Assembly: GCA_021788955.1 (NCBI GenBank) | Contig: JAJYKC010000064.1 | Coordinates: 1 to 8,619, forward strand | Direction of reading: 5' to 3' | From: Acidobacteriota bacterium | GTDB taxonomy: Bacteria > Acidobacteriota > Terriglobia > Bryobacterales > Bryobacteraceae | Length of the DNA stretch: 8,619 nt | Part shown: positions 1-6,224 of the stretch, piece after piece | Layout: every line of letters begins with the position of its first letter | Position numbering within the stretch: the first letter of the stretch is position 1 | Position numbers and translations under genes: made by a program | The notes under the pieces: model-generated | Told to the model about the DNA's origin: nothing | The model's input: the letters and a program-made list of their open reading frames with translations, nothing else | Databases searched by the model: none

Positions 1-1
1 C

Positions 2-1414
2 TTTGTCAATCCCGACGTAACCTCGCCCGCCGGCATCGTTCATCTTTGGGCCCCGTTTGCCACGCGCCCCCTCACTTACTCCACCTTTTGGCTCACCTAC
101 CAACTCGCCGGCGCGAATCCTCTGCCCTACTTAATCGTCGGCCTCGCCCTCCACCTCGCCATCGTCTTGCTCCTGTTCCACACCCTCCGCCGCGCGCTTC
201 CGCTCCACGCCGCGTGGCTCGCCGCCGCGTTCTTTGCCGTGCACCCGATTCAAGCCGAAGCCATCAATTACATCTTCGAACGCGCCACCCTCCTCGCCGC
301 GCTCTTCTGCCTTCTAAGCCTCCGCGCCTGGCTCGACAACGCCCCCTGGACCGCCGCCGCATGGTTCGTTCCCGCCCTCCTCGCCAAGGAAGAATGCGTG
401 GCCCTCCCCCTCTTCCTCGCGCTTCTAAGCTTCGCCGGCAAAGGCCGGAAGCGCGCATGGACGCAGCTCGCCTCCATGGTCGCCCTCGCCGCCGCCGCCG
501 GACTCCGCACCATCCTCGCCGCCTCCCGCATCGCAGGCACAAACGTCGGCGCCTCCGCCGCTTATTCGCCCGAAAAATACCTCGCCGCCCAGGGTCCCGT
601 CATCTGGAGATATTTAAGGCTCCTCGTGCTTCCCTTCGGTTTCACTGTCGACCCCGATATCCGCGTCCCCACGCCCTCGCTCGCCGCCGCCGCTTGGCTT
701 GCCCTCGCCGCCGCGGCCTCCGTCGCCCTCCTCGCCGCCCTCCGCGGATGGCAACCCGGCTGGTGGCTGCTCGGCGGCCTCATTCTCCTTCTGCCCTCCT
801 CCAGCATCTTCCCCGCCTCCGACCTCGCCGCCGACCGGCGCATGTACCTCCCGATGATCGCCTTCTCCGCCGCCATCGGCCTCCTCGCTCAACACCTCGA
901 CTGGCGCCTCGCCGCCGCCTTCGCCGCCATCCTCGCCGGCCTCGCCCTCATTCGCACCCTCGTCTGGCAAAGCGAACAAACCCTCTGGCGGGACGCCGTC
1001 GCCAAAGCTCCCACCAAACTTCGCCCCCGCATCCAACTCGCCCGCGCCCTGCCGCCGGCCCAGGCCATCTCTCTCCTCGATGAAACCCACACCCTCTTCC
1101 CCAACGACGCGCGAGTGCCGACCGAACTCGGCCGCATCTATCTCGCCCAAGGCGATGCCCCCCACGCTTTAGCCGCCTTTGGTGAAGCCCTCGCCGAATC
1201 TCCCACCGACCCTCTCTCTTTCAACAACCGAGGCGCCGCCCTCGCCGCCCTCGGCCAAAACGAAGCCGCCCGCGCCGATTTCAACCGCGCCCTCGGGCTC
1301 AACCCCTGCGAGTTCAACGCCCTCCTCAATCTCCGCCGCCTCGGCGACCCGCGCCCCGTCCCGCCCAACTGCCGCTTCACACCGCTCGAACTGCATCAAC
1401 TCGAAGGAAATTGA
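2..1414 (+). CDS. TMTC-like polytopic membrane protein with C-terminal TPRs (5' partial)
   Basis: The reading frame is open from the left edge and ends in TGA at 1412-1414, so the N-terminus lies outside the window. The visible part has about eight hydrophobic segments, then a soluble tail. Motifs resembling the bacterial relatives of TMTC-type O-mannosyltransferases are present: 'ATRPLTYSTFWL' near the left edge, 'FAVHPIQAEAINYIFERATLLA' as a luminal-loop/TM region (split here as FAVHPIQAEA then INYIFERATLLA), and 'AADRRMYLP' corresponding to the family's AERYLYLP-like stretch. Two 34-residue tetratricopeptide repeats lie at bases 1109-1210 and 1211-1312. Members are thought to be lipid-linked-sugar-dependent glycosyltransferases or simply TPR membrane proteins; the acidic catalytic motif of the first loop would be upstream and cannot be checked. 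The next gene starts 4 bases downstream, so co-transcription is likely. Glycosyltransferase activity is inferred; membrane topology and TPRs are seen. Confidence 0.8.
   Translation, partial: FVNPDVTSPAGIVHLWAPFATRPLTYSTFWLTYQLAGANPLPYLIVGLALHLAIVLLLFHTLRRALPLHAAWLAAAFFAVHPIQAEAINYIFERATLLAALFCLLSLRAWLDNAPWTAAAWFVPALLAKEECVALPLFLALLSFAGKGRKRAWTQLASMVALAAAAGLRTILAASRIAGTNVGASAAYSPEKYLAAQGPVIWRYLRLLVLPFGFTVDPDIRVPTPSLAAAAWLALAAAASVALLAALRGWQPGWWLLGGLILLLPSSSIFPASDLAADRRMYLPMIAFSAAIGLLAQHLDWRLAAAFAAILAGLALIRTLVWQSEQTLWRDAVAKAPTKLRPRIQLARALPPAQAISLLDETHTLFPNDARVPTELGRIYLAQGDAPHALAAFGEALAESPTDPLSFNNRGAALAALGQNEAARADFNRALGLNPCEFNALLNLRRLGDPRPVPPNCRFTPLELHQLEGN
1404..1408 (+). promoter_or_regulatory. 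Shine-Dalgarno for the SRPBCC gene
   Basis: AAGGA lies inside the last codons of the upstream TPR membrane protein gene, 10 bases before the ATG at 1419. It supports that start over in-frame upstream starts. Confidence 0.6.
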
Positions 1415-1418
1415 CACC

Positions 1419-1961
1419 ATGCACACCTACCACCTCCGCTGCCGCATGCTCGTGCCGCTCCCCATCGCCCGCGTCTTCGAAGTCTTCGAGAACCCTTACA
1501 ACCTCGCGAAAATCACCCCGCCCTGGCTCTCTTTCCGCGTCATCTCCCACGACAAGGTCGTCATGCGCCCCGGCGCCGAAATCGAATACCGCATCCGCTG
1601 GCTCGGCATTCCGCTCTACTGGAAAACCCGCATCACCGGATACCAGCCGCCCTTCTCCTTCACCGACGAGCAGGAGCGCGGTCCCTATCCGCTCTGGCGC
1701 CACAGCCACACCTTCCGGCCAACCCCCGAAGGCGCCGTCGTCGGCGATCACGTCGAATACGCCCTCCCCTTCGGCCCGCTCGGCCGCCTGGCACATAAAC
1801 TGGTAGTTGGCGAGCAGTTGCCCCGAATCTTTGTTTACCGGCAACAAAAACTAGCTGAAATGTTTGGATCCGGTTGCCGCACCCTCCTCGCACCCGAAAT
1901 CTCGAGTCGCGGCGAATCGCTCCAGGAAGAGGAAGCCACCGATGGCAGCGTCCGCATATGA
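1419..1961 (+). CDS. SRPBCC-fold ligand-binding protein (COG4276-like)
   Basis: A 180-residue soluble protein of the START/Bet v1-like (SRPBCC) superfamily, which forms a hydrophobic ligand-binding cavity. The family pattern is clear: 'VFEVFENPYNLAKITPPWL' at residues 19-37, 'GAEIEYRIRWLGIPLYWKT' in the middle, then 'PPFSFTDEQERGPYPLWRH' and 'VEYALPFGPLGRLAH'. These match the usual VF-x-F-x-NP-NL-ITPPWL, GIP-W-T, F-D-Q-GPY-W-H and YxxPFGxxG landmarks of this group. The ATG at 1419 is chosen because homology begins right after it and AAGGA at 1404-1408 provides a ribosome binding site; the frame is open further upstream but that part overlaps the preceding gene and looks non-homologous. The last 25 or so residues are a polar tail that carries the ribosome binding site and start of the ferrochelatase gene. 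The ligand is unknown; the neighbour suggests, but does not prove, a porphyrin or haem link. Confidence 0.88.
   Translation: MHTYHLRCRMLVPLPIARVFEVFENPYNLAKITPPWLSFRVISHDKVVMRPGAEIEYRIRWLGIPLYWKTRITGYQPPFSFTDEQERGPYPLWRHSHTFRPTPEGAVVGDHVEYALPFGPLGRLAHKLVVGEQLPRIFVYRQQKLAEMFGSGCRTLLAPEISSRGESLQEEEATDGSVRI
1924..1935 (+). promoter_or_regulatory. Shine-Dalgarno for ferrochelatase, inside the SRPBCC gene
   Basis: AGGAAGAGGAAG is purine-rich, with the second GGAAG ending 6 bases before the ATG at 1942. It lies in the SRPBCC coding sequence, and it decides the ferrochelatase start because an upstream in-frame ATG at 1864 lacks such a site and would add a non-homologous extension. Confidence 0.65.
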
Positions 1962-2985
1962 CGCGTTTCTCCTGCTCTCCTTCGGAGGGCCGGAACAACA
2001 CGGCGACGTAATCCCGTTTCTCGAAAACGTCCTCCGCGGCAAAAACGTCCCGCGCGAGCGGATGATCGAGGTCGCCGAACATTACTACCACTTCGGCGGC
2101 CGCAGCCCCATCAACGATCAGAACCGCGCTCTCCTCGAGGCCATCCGCCAGGAGTTCTCAACCCACGGCCTCCACTTGCCCATCTACTGGGGCAACCGCA
2201 ACTGGCATCCCCTCCTCGCCGATACCCTCCGCCAGATGCAGCGCGACGGCGTCCGCCACGCCCTCGCCTTCGCCACCTCCGCCTTCAGTTCTTACTCCGG
2301 CTGCCGCCAGTACCGCGAAGACATCGAACGCGCCCGCGCCGAAGTCGGCCCCGAGGCGCCGCAAATATCCAAACTCCGTGTCTGCTTCAACCACCCGGGC
2401 TTCGTCGCTGCCATGATCGACCGCACCCGCGAGGCCCTCGCCACCCTACCCTCAGACGGCCCGGCAACTCCCGTTCTCTTCACCGCCCACAGCGTCCCCC
2501 TCGCCATGGCACAGGGTCCCAACGCCAACTACGTTCCTCAACTGGAAGAAGCCTGCCGCTTAATCGCCGAGGAACTCAAACTCACCAACTGGAGCCTCGT
2601 CTACCAAAGCCGCAGCGGCCCTCCCGGCCAGCCCTGGCTTGAGCCCGATGTTTCCGACGCCATCCGCAAACTCGCCGCGCAAGGCGCGCACTCGCTCGCC
2701 ATCGTCCCCGTCGGCTTCGTCAGCGATCACATGGAGGTCCTCTACGACCTCGACACCGAAGCCCGCCAACTCTGCGACGACCTCGGCCTCCGCATGGCCC
2801 GCGCCTCGACCGCCGGCCTGCATCCGCAATACGTCTCGATGATCCGCCAACTCGTCGCCGAACGCCTCGAAGGAGCCCCGCGCCTGAGCCTCGGCGCGCT
2901 CGGCCCTTACCCCGACGTCTGCCCGCCGGACTGCTGCCCCGCCCCGCAGCGCCCCGTGCGCCCCGCGCCCGCCAACTCGCGATAA
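1942..2985 (+). CDS. hemH: Ferrochelatase (actinobacterial-type; protoporphyrin or coproporphyrin)
   Basis: A 347-residue class II chelatase that inserts Fe2+ into a porphyrin in the late steps of haem synthesis. Seen landmarks: 'LLLSFGGPE' at residues 10-18, 'VAEHYYHFGGRSPIN' at 44-58, 'YWGNRNWHP' at 82-90, 'FATSAFSSYSGC' at 110-121, the catalytic histidine His183 in 'TAHSVP', 'YQSRSGPPGQPWLEPD' at 221-236, and 'PVGFVSDHMEVLYDLD' with the conserved acidic Glu265. The wording of these motifs is closest to what I remember of mycobacterial and other actinobacterial enzymes, many of which use coproporphyrin III, so the product could equally be called CpfC. The C-terminus carries Cys327, Cys331 and Cys332, a possible [2Fe-2S] site as in some bacterial and animal ferrochelatases. 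The ATG at 1942 overlaps the SRPBCC gene by 20 bases, suggesting translational coupling. The last 79 bases overlap rsmI on the other strand. Confidence 0.95.
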   Translation: MAASAYDAFLLLSFGGPEQHGDVIPFLENVLRGKNVPRERMIEVAEHYYHFGGRSPINDQNRALLEAIRQEFSTHGLHLPIYWGNRNWHPLLADTLRQMQRDGVRHALAFATSAFSSYSGCRQYREDIERARAEVGPEAPQISKLRVCFNHPGFVAAMIDRTREALATLPSDGPATPVLFTAHSVPLAMAQGPNANYVPQLEEACRLIAEELKLTNWSLVYQSRSGPPGQPWLEPDVSDAIRKLAAQGAHSLAIVPVGFVSDHMEVLYDLDTEARQLCDDLGLRMARASTAGLHPQYVSMIRQLVAERLEGAPRLSLGALGPYPDVCPPDCCPAPQRPVRPAPANSR

Positions 2986-3782
2986 GCCTCGCGCTTCCCT
3001 ATCCCGCGCGCCTTCGCCGCCTGCTTGATCGCTTCCATCCGCGGCATCCCCGCGGCCTCCCGCCGCGCCACTTCCTCTTCGAGCGTCTCTTCCGTCGCCG
3101 CCGCCTGCTCCGCCCATCCAACCAGAATCACGAACTCGCCCTTCACCGAAGGCCGCCCCGCCAGCCCCGCCCGCACCTCGCCCGCCGTCCCACGCAAAAA
3201 CTCCTCATGCACCTTCGTCATCTCGCGCGCCACCACCACCGGCCGCTCCCCATACACCGCGCCGATGTCCTCCAGCGCATCCAGAATCCGGTGCGGAGCC
3301 TCATAGAAGATCAGCGTCGCCCGCGTCTCGCGCCACCGCTCCAGCTCCCGCCGCCGCTGCGTCGCCTTCGCCGGCAGAAACCCCGCGAACACGAACGCAT
3401 CCACGCCCAGCCCCGAAGCCGATAACGCCGCCGGCGCGGCCGTTGGCCCCGGCACCGGTGACACACGAATCCCCCGCTCAATCGCCTCGTGCACCAACCG
3501 GTATCCAGGGTCCGCCATCAGCGGCGTCCCCGCATCCGACACCAGCGCCACATTCCGGCCCTGCTCCAGTTCTGTCAGCAGCTCCGGCGCCCGCTCCCTC
3601 TCGTTGTGGTCGTGATAGCTCACCAGCGGCTTCGTGATTCCGTACCGCTCCAGCAGCGTCCGCGTGTGCCGCGTATCTTCACACGCAATCACGTCCGCCT
3701 CCCGCAGCGTCGCCACCGCGCGATACGTGATATCCTCCAGGTTCCCGATCGGTGTCGCAACGATAAACAGCGTTCCGGACAT
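2907..3782 (-). CDS. rsmI: 16S rRNA (cytidine1402-2'-O)-methyltransferase
   Basis: A 291-residue SAM-dependent enzyme of the tetrapyrrole-methylase (TP-methylase) fold, which 2'-O-methylates C1402 in the decoding centre of 16S rRNA and so tunes start-codon and reading-frame fidelity. Seen motifs: 'VATPIGNLEDIT' at residues 8-19, 'ACEDTRHT' at 33-40, 'LVSDAGTPLMADPG' at 80-93 (the glycine-rich SAM-binding loop), and 'PVPGPTAAPAALSASGL' at 109-125. The C-terminal small domain with 'GKREAYRELAG' is also typical. Length is normal. GGAAGGG at 3786-3792 lies 3 bases before the ATG at 3782. The final residues form a Gly/Gln-rich tail encoded opposite the ferrochelatase cysteine tail. The gene is divergent from the JAB-fold gene, with about 80 bases between starts. 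Confidence 0.96.
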   Translation of the reverse strand: MSGTLFIVATPIGNLEDITYRAVATLREADVIACEDTRHTRTLLERYGITKPLVSYHDHNERERAPELLTELEQGRNVALVSDAGTPLMADPGYRLVHEAIERGIRVSPVPGPTAAPAALSASGLGVDAFVFAGFLPAKATQRRRELERWRETRATLIFYEAPHRILDALEDIGAVYGERPVVVAREMTKVHEEFLRGTAGEVRAGLAGRPSVKGEFVILVGWAEQAAATEETLEEEVARREAAGMPRMEAIKQAAKARGIGKREAYRELAGAGRTGRCGAGQQSGGQTSG

Positions 3783-3826
3783 TCACCCTTCCGCCAGCAC
3801 TTCATCATCGCCCGCCCGCGCCGCAC

Positions 3827-3856
3827 GAGACAACTCCTACCCAACCCTGGCATACT
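3827..3856 (+). promoter_or_regulatory. Possible sigma-70-type promoter for the JAB-fold gene
   Basis: In the only AT-richer stretch of the divergent region, GAGACA (3827-3832, 4 of 6 to TTGACA) is followed after 18 bases by CATACT (3851-3856, 4 of 6 to TATAAT). Transcription would begin around 3862-3864, almost at the proposed TTG start at 3865, giving a leaderless or nearly leaderless message. The match is only moderate. Confidence 0.3.
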
Positions 3857-3864
3857 ATAGAGCT

Positions 3865-5073
3865 TTGACCGAGACTCCCCCAACCGGCCGCGTCGAGCAA
3901 GGTTTCTATATCACCGCGTTCCCCGGCGGACGCGGCGAGGTCCACATCAGCCTCGACGTCATTGACCGCATTCTCGCCGAAGTCCTGCGCGGCTTCGGCG
4001 CCGTGCCCAAACGCGGCGCCGAAGTCGGTGGCATCCTCCTCGGCTCCCGCGTGGCCACACCGGATCCCACCGCGCGCATCCTCGATTTCGTTCTCACGCC
4101 GATCGAATATCGCCGCGGCCCTTCGTTCCTGCTCTCGGAAAAGGACCTCGAAAACTTCGCTCGCGCCCTGCAGGAGGCCCGCGCCCACCCGCAGTTCAAG
4201 CCGGTCGGCTGCTTCCGCAGCCACACCCGCAACGCCCCGGGCGTCACCGGAGAAGACCGCGCCTTCTTCGGCCGCTTCTTCCCCGCCGAAGACGACCTCT
4301 TCTTACTCGTCCGTCCCTACGCCACGCGTGTCAGCACCGCGGGGTTCATCGCCCGTACCAAGGGCGAACTCCCCAGTGTGCCCGCATCCGAATTCCCATT
4401 CCGCGGAAGCGCTCTCGATCCATCGTCCACCCGCGAACGCTTCACCCGCGGCGAAGGCCGCCGCCCGCAGCACGATCTTCCCATGCCCGAACCGGCGCCG
4501 CAAAAAACCGAACCACCCCCCGCGAAGGAAGAACCCTCCAGCGTCGTACAACGCCCGCGCACCGTCTCCGAAGCCGCGTCCCCTCTCAAGCGCCCCGAAC
4601 CCGAACCTCCCGTGGTGTCGCTACCCCCTCTTCCCCGGCGGCCCGTCACCGCCTGGACACCTGAATTCGTCATCGACACCGGCGACGACGAACCCCGGCA
4701 CTGGAGCGTCTGGACCTGGCTGGCGCTCTTATTGGTCATGGCCGTCGTGCCCGCGGGATATCTTGTCCACCGCTATCTCCCGTTTCCCTGGGTTTCTTCG
4801 GCCACCGCTTATCGACTCACGATTACCGCCCAAACACGCGGCTCGGATATCCAGATCGAGTGGGATCGCACTTTGCCCCTCCTCGCCCAAGCCCATTCGG
4901 CAACCCTCGTCATCGTCGACGGTTCCTCCACAAAGACCGTCAGCCTTTCGCCGGACGCACTGCGCTCCGGCAACACCGTTTACCAACCCTCCTCCGACGA
5001 AGTCCGTATCGAACTGCGCCTTCAACTCCCCGGCGACACCACCGTCACCTCCACCGCAACCTGGCAGCGCTAG
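3865..5073 (+). CDS. JAB/MPN-fold membrane protein with degenerate JAMM motif and C-terminal beta domain
   Basis: A protein of about 402 residues if started at TTG 3865. There is no ATG or GTG before the homologous region except an ATG at 3634 that would run 149 bases antisense into rsmI. Residues ~25-165 look like a JAB1/MPN/Mov34 domain: 'AEVGGILLG' at 52-60 supplies the conserved Glu53, and 'VGCFRSHTRNAPGVTGED' at 114-131 occupies the place of the H-S-H-x7-S-xx-D motif with exact spacing (His120, Thr128, Asp131). The first histidine is Arg118, so the zinc site is probably incomplete and peptidase or deubiquitinase-like activity doubtful. Residues ~180-275 are a Pro/Glu/Arg-rich, likely disordered linker. 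One transmembrane helix spans roughly 284-305. The last ~90 residues ('IEWDRTLPLL', 'LVIVDGSSTK', 'VYQPSSDEVRIEL') look like an all-beta domain, similar to a tail I associate with acidobacterial proteins. Function unknown; it might recognise a peptide or modifier rather than cut it. Confidence 0.75.
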   Translation: MTETPPTGRVEQGFYITAFPGGRGEVHISLDVIDRILAEVLRGFGAVPKRGAEVGGILLGSRVATPDPTARILDFVLTPIEYRRGPSFLLSEKDLENFARALQEARAHPQFKPVGCFRSHTRNAPGVTGEDRAFFGRFFPAEDDLFLLVRPYATRVSTAGFIARTKGELPSVPASEFPFRGSALDPSSTRERFTRGEGRRPQHDLPMPEPAPQKTEPPPAKEEPSSVVQRPRTVSEAASPLKRPEPEPPVVSLPPLPRRPVTAWTPEFVIDTGDDEPRHWSVWTWLALLLVMAVVPAGYLVHRYLPFPWVSSATAYRLTITAQTRGSDIQIEWDRTLPLLAQAHSATLVIVDGSSTKTVSLSPDALRSGNTVYQPSSDEVRIELRLQLPGDTTVTSTATWQR

Positions 5074-5087
5074 CCAGCGGTAGCTAC

Positions 5088-6128
5088 TTACGCCGCCTGC
5101 GGCAGAATCACCAGCTTGTCTTCCCTCGGGTCCATCCGCACGATCGTCCCCGGCCGCACCGTCCCCTTCGCCACGCTCGCCGCCAGCGGCTGAATCACGT
5201 GCCGGTGAATCGTCCGCTTCAACTCCCGCGCGCCATATTCCTGGCTCGCCCCCTTCTTCAGCAGCCACTTCCGTCCACGCGGCGTCAGACTCAGAACAAA
5301 TCCCCGGACGCCAAGCCGGTTGTCGATCAGCCGCTGAAACTCCACCAGTAAGTGATCGAGTATCTTCGCCAGGTCGTCGTTCGTCAGCGGCTTGTAAGTC
5401 ACCACCTTGTCGATCCGGTTCACAAACTCCGGACTGAACCGCCGCCGCACCGCCGCGAGGCCAATCTGCTCCAGCCGCTTCGCCGTGCACCGCGACTCCT
5501 CCGTCTCGTGCACCATCGCCTCAAACCCGAACGGCGTCCCCATCTGCTTCTGCATCGCCTTCGCCCCCAGGTTGCTCGTCAGAAAGATCATCGTCCGCTC
5601 GAAGTTCACCGTGTTGTTATCCCCAAGCCGCAACTGAGCCTTGTCCAGAATCCCCAGCAGCATCCGAGTCATCGACGGCGCCGCTTTCTCAATCTCATCG
5701 AAAAGAATCAACGACAGGTCGCTCCGCTCGCTCGCCGCCCCGTTGATCTTCTGCTGCGTCAGCATCGGCTGCGTCTCCCGGTGTCCCAGGTAGCCCGGAG
5801 GCGCGCCCACCAGTTTCGCCACCTCGTGCTCCATCTGAAACTCCCCGCAATCCACCTTGATCATGTTCTTCGCACTGCCATGGGTCAGTTCCGCCAGCGC
5901 CTCTACCGTCCGCGTCTTCCCGGTCCCCGTCGGACCAAGCAGCAGGAACACCCCCACCGGCCGTCCCTCCGGCGCAAGGCCCGCCTTGTGCATCATCAGA
6001 TACGGCACAATGCTCGTCACCGCCGCCGGCTGGCCAACCACTTTCCGCGCCAGCGCCTCGGCCAGGTCCTCGCCGGCAGGCGTACGAATAGTCCGCCGGT
6101 TCGGGTCAAAGTCGGATCTTATGAGCAC
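5088..6128 (-). CDS. Compact single-ring Clp-type AAA+ ATPase (ClpA/ClpB D2-like)
   Basis: A 346-residue ATPase matching only the second AAA+ module of ClpA/B/C; it has no Clp N-domain, no D1 ring and no ClpB middle coiled coil. Seen: Walker A 'GPTGTGKT' at 65-72, pore loop 'PPGYLG' at 110-115, Walker B 'LILFDEIEKA' at 140-149, sensor 1 'FLTSNLG' at 182-188, arginine finger in 'FSPEFVNRID' (Arg238), and sensor 2 'GARELKR' (Arg301) in the D2-small domain. Such modules form ATP-driven hexameric unfoldases. F-G-F at 200-202 sits where ClpC/ClpX/ClpA carry the V/I-G-F/L tripeptide that docks on ClpP, so it may feed a protease, or it may be a stand-alone remodeller. GTG at 6128 is preferred because AGGAAGGAG ends 4 bases upstream; the frame stays open to an ATG at 6203. 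It lies downstream of wecB (96 bases) and converges on the JAB-fold gene with 14 bases between stops. Confidence 0.88.
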   Translation of the reverse strand: MLIRSDFDPNRRTIRTPAGEDLAEALARKVVGQPAAVTSIVPYLMMHKAGLAPEGRPVGVFLLLGPTGTGKTRTVEALAELTHGSAKNMIKVDCGEFQMEHEVAKLVGAPPGYLGHRETQPMLTQQKINGAASERSDLSLILFDEIEKAAPSMTRMLLGILDKAQLRLGDNNTVNFERTMIFLTSNLGAKAMQKQMGTPFGFEAMVHETEESRCTAKRLEQIGLAAVRRRFSPEFVNRIDKVVTYKPLTNDDLAKILDHLLVEFQRLIDNRLGVRGFVLSLTPRGRKWLLKKGASQEYGARELKRTIHRHVIQPLAASVAKGTVRPGTIVRMDPREDKLVILPQAA

Positions 6129-6224
6129 GTTTCTCCTTCCTGCAAGCAGTCTACCCGGCACACTCCGCCCTCCCGTCCGGACAGGCTCGCAAAACAGCCT
6201 CAAAATCCGCTTTTCAGAAATTCG
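6129..6224 (-). other. wecB-AAA+ intergenic region
   Basis: The 96 bases between the wecB stop and the AAA+ start contain the Shine-Dalgarno above and a weak 5-bp inverted repeat (AGGCT/AGCCT, 6183-6200, loop 8) with no following T-run on either strand. I see no convincing terminator or promoter, so read-through from wecB remains possible. Confidence 0.4.
6133..6141 (-). promoter_or_regulatory. Strong Shine-Dalgarno fixing the GTG start of the AAA+ gene
   Basis: On the - strand AGGAAGGAG is followed by AAAC and then GTG (6128-6126). It is the best ribosome binding site in the right block and favours GTG over the ATG 75 bases upstream. Confidence 0.7.

Noticed and set aside
46..1083. Long + strand open frame in another phase over the TMTC-like gene
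   Set aside because: Its translation is an Arg/Pro/His-rich string without any domain pattern, while the other phase gives clear transmembrane helices and TPRs; it is a result of the C-rich composition.
1179..1418. In-frame upstream extension of the SRPBCC gene
   Set aside because: It overlaps the TPR coding sequence, is Ser/Pro/Thr-rich, and lacks family similarity; the ATG at 1419 has a ribosome binding site.
1864..1941. Upstream ATG for ferrochelatase
   Set aside because: The extra 26 residues are not typical of the family and lie over the SRPBCC gene; ATG 1942 has a much better ribosome binding site.
5065..5105. Bidirectional terminator between the convergent JAB-fold and AAA+ genes
   Set aside because: Short repeats exist (GCTA/TAGC and GCCGC/GCGGC), but stems are 4-5 bp with poor loops and no T-runs, so I do not call one.
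6183..6200. Inverted repeat AGGCT/AGCCT as a terminator of wecB
   Set aside because: Only five base pairs, and no T-run follows on either strand.
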